Assembly: GCA_030917225.1 (NCBI GenBank)
Contig: JAUPVD010000436.1
Coordinates: forward strand, 1 to 8,377
Reading direction: 5' to 3'
Origin: Pseudomonadota bacterium
GTDB taxonomy: Bacteria; Pseudomonadota; Gammaproteobacteria; Burkholderiales; Rhodocyclaceae
Length of the DNA stretch: 8,377 bases
Position numbers and translations under genes: made by a program. This document shows positions 1-5,466 of the stretch, piece after piece. Below the pieces are notes generated by a model. The model did no database searches. It was given only the letters and a program-made list of their open reading frames with translations, and had not been told where the DNA came from. Position 1 is the first letter of the stretch. Every line of letters starts with the position of its first letter.

Positions 1-812
1 GCATCCGGCGTAATTGGCAACGAGAAGCGTAGGAAACCATAGGCACCCAGCTTCAGGCCGATTGCCGCCAGCACGATCGAACCGCCGGTCGGGGCTTCGA
101 CGTGGGCATCCGGCAACCAGGTATGCACCGGCCACATCGGCACCTTGACGGCAAAAGCGATCAGGAAGGCCAGGAAGATCCAGATCTGCGCCCCCATCGG
201 GATCGGCATCTGGTGCCAGTCGAGGATGGAGAAGCTGCCGCCGGAATTGATGAACAGGTACAACTGGGCGATCAGGAAGAGCAGCGAGCCGGCCAGCGTG
301 TAGAGGAAGAACTTGAACGCGGCATAGACCCGGTTCGGACCGCCCCAGACACCAATGATCAGGTACAGCGGGATCAGCGAAGCCTCGAAGAAGACATAGA
401 ACAGCATGCCGTCAAGGGCGGTGAAGATGCCGTTCATCAGGCCCGACATGATCAGGAAGGCGGCGTTGTACTGGGCCACCTTCTGCCCGATCACCTTCCA
501 GCCAGCCAGCACCACGATGATGGTGATGAAGCTGTTGAGGATGACGAAGAGCATGGAAATGCCATCGACACCGAGGTGGTAGTTGATGTTGAAGCGCGGA
601 ATCCACGACGACAGTTCGACGAACTGCATGGCCGGTGTCTTCAGATCGAAGCCGGTCCAGAGAGGAATGGTGACCAGGCAGCCGATGACAGCGCCGGCCA
701 GGGCCAGCATGCGGGCCAGGGGTGCATTTCGATCCGAGCCGGTTGCCAGCGTCAGCAGGCCGGCAAGGATCGGAATCCAGATCGCGAGTGAGAGAAGCGG
801 GTAGCCAGACAT
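1..812 (-). CDS. nuoM: NADH-quinone oxidoreductase subunit M (NuoM), N-terminal part, cut by window edge
   Basis: Antiporter-like proton-channel subunit of the complex I membrane arm, in the inner membrane. Reading from the ATG at 812-810 gives 270 full codons with no stop before the window edge. That is about half of the usual ~500 residues, so the 3' end lies beyond position 1. The product begins MSGYPLLSLAIWIPILAGLL, a hydrophobic first helix. Family motifs are clear: YHLGVDGISMLFV at 78-90, YVFFEASLIPLYLIIG at 139-154, and AVKVPMWPVHTWLPDAHVEA at 221-240. E143, K223 and K254 match the membrane Glu and Lys residues used for proton transfer in E. coli NuoM (E144, K234, K265). The gene follows nuoL after 22 bases. 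The upstream GGGA is a weak SD, so coupling to nuoL translation is possible. An intact nuoN would be expected next. Confidence 0.97.
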   Translation of the reverse strand, partial: MSGYPLLSLAIWIPILAGLLTLATGSDRNAPLARMLALAGAVIGCLVTIPLWTGFDLKTPAMQFVELSSWIPRFNINYHLGVDGISMLFVILNSFITIIVVLAGWKVIGQKVAQYNAAFLIMSGLMNGIFTALDGMLFYVFFEASLIPLYLIIGVWGGPNRVYAAFKFFLYTLAGSLLFLIAQLYLFINSGGSFSILDWHQMPIPMGAQIWIFLAFLIAFAVKVPMWPVHTWLPDAHVEAPTGGSIVLAAIGLKLGAYGFLRFSLPITPD

Positions 813-834
813 ATCGTTCCCAGTTTCGTTCTTT

Positions 835-2919
835 TTAGGCGCGGACAACCCAGAGGGTCATCAGCACGACAACACCGATGATCATGGTGAAGGCGTAGCT
901 GTAAATGTGACCAGTCTGGAAGTAGCGGACGACAGAGGCAATCCAGCCGATCATGCGGGCCGAACCGTTGATGGTGCCGTCGATCACGGCGACATCGCCG
1001 CCCTTCCACAAGCCTTTGCCGAGCAAGCGTGCGCCACCGGCAAAGAAGGCTTCGTTGAATTTGTCGAAGTAATACTTGTTGTCGAGGATGGTGTAGAGCC
1101 ACTCGAAGCGGGCCTTGATGGCCGCCGGGATATCCGGGCGCTTCATGTAGAAGAACCACGACAGCGCTACACCGGAGAAGGCGAGCCAGAACGGTGCTGT
1201 ACCAAAGGCGTGTGTGGCCATGGCGACGGCGCCGTGGAAGTGCGTGGACAATTCGGCCATGGCCGGGTGTGCTTCCGCATCGACGACGATGACACCCTTG
1301 AAGTAGTCGCCAAAGACCATCGGGCCGATGCCGATGAAGCCGATGATGACCGAGGGAATCGCCAGCATGATCAGCGGCAGCGTCACCACCCACGGCGATT
1401 CGTGCGGCTTCTGGCCGGGCGCCAGACCATGGTGGTGATCGTGCGAGACTTCTTCATCATCGTGATCTCCGTCATGCGCGCCATGATCATCGTGGCCGGC
1501 ATGGGTGTCAGCATGAGCATCGTGCGCAGCGTGGCCATGATCGTCGTGTGCCTTGCCGAAACGCTCTTCGCCGTGGAAGACGAGGAAGTACATGCGGAAG
1601 GAATAGAAAGCCGTGACAAAGACACCTGCCAGAACAGCGAAATACGCAAAGCCGGAACCCGGGATATGCGAGAACGCCACTGCCTCGATGATCGAGTCCT
1701 TCGAGTAGAAACCGGCGAAGAACGGCGTACCGATGAGGGCCAGCGAACCAATCAGCGAAGTGATCCAGGTGATCGGCATGTACTTGCGCAGGCCGCCCAT
1801 GTTGCGGATGTCCTGATCGTGGTGCATGCCGATGATCACCGAGCCGGCGCCAAGGAACAGCAGCGCCTTGAAGAAGGCGTGCGTCATCAGGTGGAAGATG
1901 GCCACGCCGTAGGCCGAGGCACCGAGGGCAACCGTCATGTAGCCGAGCTGCGACAGTGTCGAGTAGGCAACGACGCGCTTGATGTCGTTCTGGATGATGC
2001 CGAGGAAGCCCATGAACAGCGCGGTGATCGAACCGATGACGATGACGAACGACAGCGCCGTGGTCGACAGCTCGAACAGCGGCGACATGCGGGCGACCAT
2101 GAAGATACCGGCCGTAACCATCGTCGCGGCGTGGATCAGTGCCGAGATCGGGGTCGGACCTTCCATCGAATCCGGCAGCCAGACGTGCAGCGGCACCTGT
2201 GCCGATTTGCCCATGGCGCCGATGAACAGCAGGATGCAGGTGACGGTCATCAGCGACCATTCGGCAGAACCCCACAGGTTGATCGTGGTCTTGGCAAAAT
2301 CGGGAGCTGCTTCAAAGACCGTCTTGTAGTCCAGCGTGCCAAAGTGGGCCAGGACCAGGCCGATACCGAGGATGAAACCGAAATCGCCGACACGGTTGAC
2401 CAGGAAAGCCTTCATGTTGGCGAAGATCGCCGTCGGCCGGGTGTACCAGAAGCCGATCAGCAGATACGAGACGAGGCCCACTGCTTCCCAGCCGAAGAAC
2501 AGCTGCATGAAGTTGTTGCTCATCACCAGCATCAGCATCGAGAAGGTGAACAGCGAGATGTAGCTGAAGAAGCGGTTGTAGCCGGGGTCTTCCTGCATGT
2601 AGCCGATGGTATAGACGTGCACCATCAGCGATACCGAGGTCACCACCAGCATCATCGTCACCGTCAGCGCATCGATCAGGAAGCCGACTTCAAACTTGTA
2701 GGTACCGGAGGACAGCCACTGATAGACAGGACCGTTGAAGGTGTTGCCGGCCATCACATCCTTGAAGATGAAGATGGATGCGATGAAGGCAATTGCCACG
2801 CCAGCGATTGTCGCGGTATGCGCAACCCAGCGCGGAATGATGCGACAAAACAGGCCGGCGATGATGGCGCCGACGAGGGGCGCCATCGGCACCAGGAGAT
2901 ACAGGCTCTTCATGTCCAT
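835..2919 (-). CDS. nuoL: NADH-quinone oxidoreductase subunit L (NuoL) with a His/Asp-rich insert
   Basis: Distal antiporter-like subunit of the complex I membrane arm, expected to translocate protons in the inner membrane. It has 694 residues against 613 in E. coli. It shows FFGWEAVGLVSYLLIGFWY at 141-159, VNRVGDFGFILGIG at 174-187, MGKSAQVPLHVWLPDSMEGP at 236-255, SALIHAATMVTAG at 259-271, and FAGFYSKDSI at 401-410. E145, D179, K238 and K407 correspond to E. coli E144, D178, K229 and K399. The C-terminal third has the pattern of the long amphipathic lateral helix (roughly 600-668) followed by a last membrane helix (671-691). Much of the extra length is a His/Asp-rich segment at 458-497, in the loop after TM13. 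The start at 2919 is preferred over the ATG two codons later because GAAGG lies 9 bases upstream. nuoK ends 4 bases before it. Confidence 0.98.
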   Translation of the reverse strand: MDMKSLYLLVPMAPLVGAIIAGLFCRIIPRWVAHTATIAGVAIAFIASIFIFKDVMAGNTFNGPVYQWLSSGTYKFEVGFLIDALTVTMMLVVTSVSLMVHVYTIGYMQEDPGYNRFFSYISLFTFSMLMLVMSNNFMQLFFGWEAVGLVSYLLIGFWYTRPTAIFANMKAFLVNRVGDFGFILGIGLVLAHFGTLDYKTVFEAAPDFAKTTINLWGSAEWSLMTVTCILLFIGAMGKSAQVPLHVWLPDSMEGPTPISALIHAATMVTAGIFMVARMSPLFELSTTALSFVIVIGSITALFMGFLGIIQNDIKRVVAYSTLSQLGYMTVALGASAYGVAIFHLMTHAFFKALLFLGAGSVIIGMHHDQDIRNMGGLRKYMPITWITSLIGSLALIGTPFFAGFYSKDSIIEAVAFSHIPGSGFAYFAVLAGVFVTAFYSFRMYFLVFHGEERFGKAHDDHGHAAHDAHADTHAGHDDHGAHDGDHDDEEVSHDHHHGLAPGQKPHESPWVVTLPLIMLAIPSVIIGFIGIGPMVFGDYFKGVIVVDAEAHPAMAELSTHFHGAVAMATHAFGTAPFWLAFSGVALSWFFYMKRPDIPAAIKARFEWLYTILDNKYYFDKFNEAFFAGGARLLGKGLWKGGDVAVIDGTINGSARMIGWIASVVRYFQTGHIYSYAFTMIIGVVVLMTLWVVRA
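1429..1548 (-). repeat. Low-complexity His/Asp-rich segment inside nuoL with an imperfect internal DNA repeat
   Basis: This encodes NuoL residues 458-497. Of these 40 residues, 14 are His, 11 Asp and 2 Glu. The peptide HDDHG occurs twice (458-462 and 476-480), and the two 15-base stretches encoding it (1534-1548 and 1480-1494) differ at one base, 54 bases apart. The segment sits between a helix ending near FRMYFLVFHG (441-450) and the conserved GLAPGQKPHESPWVV (498-512). Topology of the family places this loop on the cytoplasmic side; that is inference here. Repeat-driven expansion and metal or proton binding by the histidines are possible, but nothing in the sequence proves a function. Confidence 0.85.
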
Positions 2920-2923
2920 GTGC

Positions 2924-3229
2924 TTAACCCTTCAGGCTATCCAGATCATCCACATGGATCGTCTGCAGATTACGGAACAGGACGACCAGGATGGCGAGGC
3001 CGATCGCCGATTCGGCGGCGGCCACGGTGAGGATGAAGAAGACGAACACCTGTCCGGCGAGGTCGCCGAGATAATGCGAGAAGGCGACGAAGTTCATGTT
3101 CACCGCCAGCAGCATCAACTCGATCGCCATCATCAGGACAATCAGGTTCTTCCGGTTGAGGAAGATGCCCACGACGCCGATCGAAAACAGGATCGCGCCG
3201 AGGATCAGGAAATGCGAGAGTGTAAGCAA
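2924..3229 (-). CDS. nuoK: NADH-quinone oxidoreductase subunit K (NuoK), TTG start
   Basis: Small three-helix membrane subunit of complex I (ND4L homologue) that lies between NuoJ and the antiporter-like subunits and forms part of a proton path. The product is 101 residues, the normal family length (E. coli 100). Helices span roughly 3-24, 29-50 and 60-85. E37 in [15 protein letters not shown] and E73 in [13 protein letters not shown] match the two conserved membrane glutamates (E36 and E72 in E. coli). The start codon is TTG at 3229-3227. The next in-frame ATG is at residue 33, which would remove the first helix, and the TTG start aligns with the N-terminus MIPLQHGLILAAILF of E. coli NuoK. 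A GGGAGG lies 4 bases upstream. The gap to nuoJ is 76 bases, the widest in the window, and the gap to nuoL is 4 bases. Confidence 0.97.
   Translation of the reverse strand: MLTLSHFLILGAILFSIGVVGIFLNRKNLIVLMMAIELMLLAVNMNFVAFSHYLGDLAGQVFVFFILTVAAAESAIGLAILVVLFRNLQTIHVDDLDSLKG
2928..2933 (-). promoter_or_regulatory. Shine-Dalgarno of nuoL
   Basis: GAAGGG on the minus strand, 8 bases before the ATG at 2919, and lying inside the last codons of nuoK. Its spacing fits the first ATG and not the in-frame ATG two codons later, so it decides the start. Confidence 0.7.
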
Positions 3230-3233
3230 GTTG

Positions 3234-3239
3234 CCTCCC
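3234..3239 (-). promoter_or_regulatory. Shine-Dalgarno of nuoK supporting a TTG start
   Basis: GGGAGG on the minus strand, separated from the TTG by CAAC (4 bases). It is the strongest SD match in the window. The strong site may compensate for the weak initiation codon. The spacing is a little short, but no better start codon is within reach: upstream in frame there is only a CTG at 3241-3239 before a stop. Confidence 0.75.
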
Positions 3240-3260
3240 AGTGTTCGTCTTGCTGAGTCA

Positions 3261-3279
3261 CGCAGCTATCATGGCTACG
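3261..3279 (-). other. Small hairpin in the nuoJ-nuoK gap
   Basis: On the minus strand CGTAGC, a 7-base loop CATGATA, and GCTGCG can form a 6 bp stem with one G-U wobble. Pairing is better in the minus-strand RNA than in the plus strand, where the wobble becomes a C-A mismatch. There is no following run of U, so it does not look like an intrinsic terminator. It could mark an RNA processing or stability site between nuoJ and nuoK. A stem this short can also arise by chance. Confidence 0.3.
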
Positions 3280-3305
3280 CACCCGGTTCAGTTTCAGTCC
3301 AGCGC

Positions 3306-3911
3306 TCAGTCCTGCTTTTCGGCAGGCATTTGCAGCACGCGTACCCGGTCTTTCGCCTGGACACGGATCTGCTTGGCAGGATCGGTATACTTCGTTTTCT
3401 TCGGGCCACGGTAAGTAATGGCGATGGCGGCGATGATCGCCACCAGCAGGATGACCGAGGCCAACTCGAACGGATACACGAAGTCGGTATAGATCAGGCG
3501 CCCCAGCGCTTTGGTGTTCGACGTACCGGCGGGTGTCTGCGGCGCATCGGCTTCGAGCACGCCGACGTAGTTGGCGCCAAGGACAGCCCCCAGCTCGGCA
3601 ACCATGACGATACCGACGATGGCACCCAACGGCAGATAGCTCCAGAAACCTTCACGGATTCGGTCGAGGTTGATGTCCAGCATCATCACCACGAACAGGA
3701 AGAGCACCATCACCGCGCCGACATAGACGAGGACAATCGAGATCGCCAGGAACTCGGCCTGCAGGAGCGCCCAAATGCCCCCCGCCGAAAAGAAGGCCAG
3801 GATCAGGTGCAGCGCTGCAACCACCGGGTTGCGGGCGGTAATGACACGCAGGCTGGCAAATATGAGAACTGCCGAGAGTGCGTAGAAAACTACAGTCTTG
3901 AATTCCATCAT
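3306..3911 (-). CDS. nuoJ: NADH-quinone oxidoreductase subunit J (NuoJ)
   Basis: Membrane subunit of complex I (ND6 homologue), packed beside NuoK, NuoA and NuoH, where its third helix couples quinone chemistry to proton movement. The product is 201 residues (E. coli 184) with about five hydrophobic helices near 7-21, 31-50, 55-79, 93-115 and 146-167. The signature YVGAVMVLFLFVVMMLDI at 63-80 holds the glycine of the family's pi-bulge helix. The membrane-embedded acid is E53 in QAEFLAI, about a turn away from the Glu of E. coli NuoJ; I recall this placement as common in alpha- and betaproteobacterial and mitochondrial forms. A hydrophilic, basic tail occupies about 169-201. The protein could start at either of two adjacent ATGs, 3911 or 3908. 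The second has the better spacing (7 bases) from the weak GGGA site and gives the MEF... N-terminus of E. coli NuoJ. nuoI ends 9 bases upstream. Confidence 0.97.
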   Translation of the reverse strand: MMEFKTVVFYALSAVLIFASLRVITARNPVVAALHLILAFFSAGGIWALLQAEFLAISIVLVYVGAVMVLFLFVVMMLDINLDRIREGFWSYLPLGAIVGIVMVAELGAVLGANYVGVLEADAPQTPAGTSNTKALGRLIYTDFVYPFELASVILLVAIIAAIAITYRGPKKTKYTDPAKQIRVQAKDRVRVLQMPAEKQD

Positions 3912-3920
3912 TCGTTCCCG

Positions 3921-4409
3921 TCAGCGGAATTTCGCGTCCGCTTCGCGATCGGCAGCGATCTGCGCTTCGTAGCGGTCGCCGTTCGCCAGCAGCATCGGCT
4001 TGGTGTAGTAGAGGTCGCCACGCTTTTCGCCGTGGTATTCGAAGACCCGCGTTTCGACAATGGCATCGACCGGGCAGGCCTCTTCGCAGAAACCGCAGAA
4101 GATGCACTTGGTCAGGTCGATGTCGTAGCGCGTCGTGCGGCGCGAGCCGTCATCACGCTGGTCGGATTCGATGGTGATGGCCAAGGCCGGGCAGACGGCT
4201 TCGCACAGTTTGCAGGCGATGCAGCGCTCTTCACCGTTCGGATAACGGCGCAGGGCGTGCAGGCCGCGGAAGCGGAAGCTCTGCGGGGTTTTTTCCTCGG
4301 GGTACTGAATGGTGATCTTGCGGGCAAACATGTAACGCCCGGTCACCGACATACCCTTCAGGAGCTCCTTGAGGAGCAGGCTATTGAAGACTTCTTTGAT
4401 CGCACCCAT
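3921..4409 (-). CDS. nuoI: NADH-quinone oxidoreductase subunit I (NuoI), 2x[4Fe-4S] ferredoxin-type
   Basis: Peripheral-arm subunit that carries clusters N6a and N6b and passes electrons from NuoG towards N2 in NuoB and the quinone. It is 162 residues, the usual length for the proteobacterial and mitochondrial (TYKY) form. Two ferredoxin motifs are complete: [12 protein letters not shown] with C63, C66, C69 and C73, and [12 protein letters not shown] with C102, C105, C108 and C112. Each motif's last Cys is expected to ligate the other cluster. The N-terminal 30 residues form an amphipathic stretch ([20 protein letters not shown]) that would lie along the membrane. The conserved [18 protein letters not shown] precedes the first motif. 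The start at 4409 is supported by TAAGGG 7 bases upstream, which overlaps the stop codon of nuoH and suggests translational coupling. Confidence 0.98.
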   Translation of the reverse strand: MGAIKEVFNSLLLKELLKGMSVTGRYMFARKITIQYPEEKTPQSFRFRGLHALRRYPNGEERCIACKLCEAVCPALAITIESDQRDDGSRRTTRYDIDLTKCIFCGFCEEACPVDAIVETRVFEYHGEKRGDLYYTKPMLLANGDRYEAQIAADREADAKFR

Positions 4410-4416
4410 GTCTATG

Positions 4417-4422
4417 CCCTTA
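4417..4422 (-). promoter_or_regulatory. Shine-Dalgarno of nuoI overlapping the nuoH stop
   Basis: TAAGGG on the minus strand includes the nuoH stop TAA (4422-4420) and sits 7 bases before the nuoI ATG. The overlap is consistent with ribosomes ending nuoH and restarting on nuoI. Confidence 0.6.
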
Positions 4423-5466
4423 CTTCCAGATGTTCCACGGGGACATCATCCACACGCCGACGACCGTCAGCCAGACGAGGCAAACCGGGATGAAGACCTT
4501 CCAGCCCAGACGCATCAGCTGGTCGTAGCGATAACGCGGGAAGGTCGCCCGGAACCAGAGGAACAGCAGCAGGATGAAAGCCATCTTGCCGAACAACCAG
4601 ATAATGCTGTCCGGCAGGAAACCCACCGGCGAGAGCCAACCACCGAGGAACATGATCGAGGTCAGCGCGGCAATCAGGATCATGTTGGCGTATTCGGCCA
4701 GGAAGAACAGTGCGAAGGCCATGCCCGAATATTCGGCGTGGAAACCGACGATCTCGGATTCGCCTTCGGCGACGTCGAATGGCGCGCGGTTGGTTTCGGC
4801 GACCCCGGAAATCAGGTAAACGACGAACATCGGAAGCAGTGGCAGCCAGTTCCACGAGAGGAAACCCAAGCCATGCTCGGCAAACATCCCCTTGTCCTGA
4901 GCACGAACGATATCGGCCAGATTGAGTCCGTTGGAAACCATCAGCACCGTCACCAGCGCGAAGCCCATGGCGATTTCATAGGAGATCATCTGCGCCGCAG
5001 CGCGCATGCCGCCGAGGAAGGCATACTTCGAGTTCGAGGCCCAACCGGAAAGGATGATGCCGTAGACCCCGATTGACGCAATCGCCATCACATAAAGCAG
5101 GCTGGCATCGATATTGGCCAGCACCAAGGTATCGTTGAAAGGAATCACTGCCCAGCAGGCCAGCGCTGGCGCAATCGCCAGTCCCGGTGCCATCAGGAAA
5201 ATCCAGGTACTGGATTTCGTCGGGATAACGATTTCCTTGAGCAGCAGCTTGACGCCGTCAGCGATCGGCTGGATGAGACCCCAAGGACCAACGCGGTTCG
5301 GGCCGATACGCACCTGCATCCAGCCAATGACCTTGCGTTCCCAGAAGGTCAGGTAGGCAACGCCCAGCATCAGCGGTGCGACGATGGCGACAATCTTCGC
5401 CAAGGACCAGACCAGTGGCCAGGCCGAGCCGAACATTCCCGAGAAGTATTGCAGCAGCGTATCCAT
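4420..5466 (-). CDS. nuoH: NADH-quinone oxidoreductase subunit H (NuoH)
   Basis: Inner-membrane subunit (ND1 homologue) that anchors the peripheral arm and forms much of the quinone tunnel and the first part of the proton path. It has 348 residues (E. coli 325) and about eight hydrophobic helices. Family signatures are intact: [20 protein letters not shown] at 41-60 followed by [32 protein letters not shown] at 151-164, [20 protein letters not shown] at 224-243, and [19 protein letters not shown] at 306-324. The acidic run E224, D231, E234, E236 and E238 forms the charged loop near the quinone site. The ATG follows directly on the nuoG stop (TAA then ATG, no spacer). GGAG lies 9 bases upstream inside the end of nuoG, so translation of the two is probably coupled. 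Confidence 0.98.
   Translation of the reverse strand: MDTLLQYFSGMFGSAWPLVWSLAKIVAIVAPLMLGVAYLTFWERKVIGWMQVRIGPNRVGPWGLIQPIADGVKLLLKEIVIPTKSSTWIFLMAPGLAIAPALACWAVIPFNDTLVLANIDASLLYVMAIASIGVYGIILSGWASNSKYAFLGGMRAAAQMISYEIAMGFALVTVLMVSNGLNLADIVRAQDKGMFAEHGLGFLSWNWLPLLPMFVVYLISGVAETNRAPFDVAEGESEIVGFHAEYSGMAFALFFLAEYANMILIAALTSIMFLGGWLSPVGFLPDSIIWLFGKMAFILLLFLWFRATFPRYRYDQLMRLGWKVFIPVCLVWLTVVGVWMMSPWNIWK

Noticed and set aside
1429..1548. His-rich stretch as evidence that NuoL is fused to a separate metal-binding protein or is instead an Mrp antiporter subunit
   Set aside because: The stretch is only 40 residues inside one continuous NuoL frame, with conserved sequence on both sides. The gene lies in a canonical nuo order, and no Mrp genes are near.
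907..3030. A 707-codon open frame on the plus strand opposite nuoL
   Set aside because: It is antisense to an unmistakable nuoL and part of nuoK. Its product is a low-complexity mix of Arg, Asp, Glu, His and Gln with no recognisable domain, as expected from strong third-position G/C bias. The long open length comes from codon bias on the other strand.
3258..3272. Tiny ATG reading frame (ATG ATA GCT GCG TGA) in the nuoJ-nuoK gap as a leader peptide
   Set aside because: It is four codons long, has no SD, and shows no regulatory residue run or alternative hairpins.
3261..3279. Hairpin in the nuoJ-nuoK gap as an intrinsic terminator
   Set aside because: The stem is only 6 bp with a wobble, no U-run follows it, and the downstream genes nuoK, nuoL and nuoM belong to the same operon and have no visible promoter of their own.
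3096..4493. A 465-codon plus-strand open frame across nuoK, nuoJ and nuoI
   Set aside because: It spans three well-identified genes on the other strand and its composition matches the other antisense frames, so it is a shadow.
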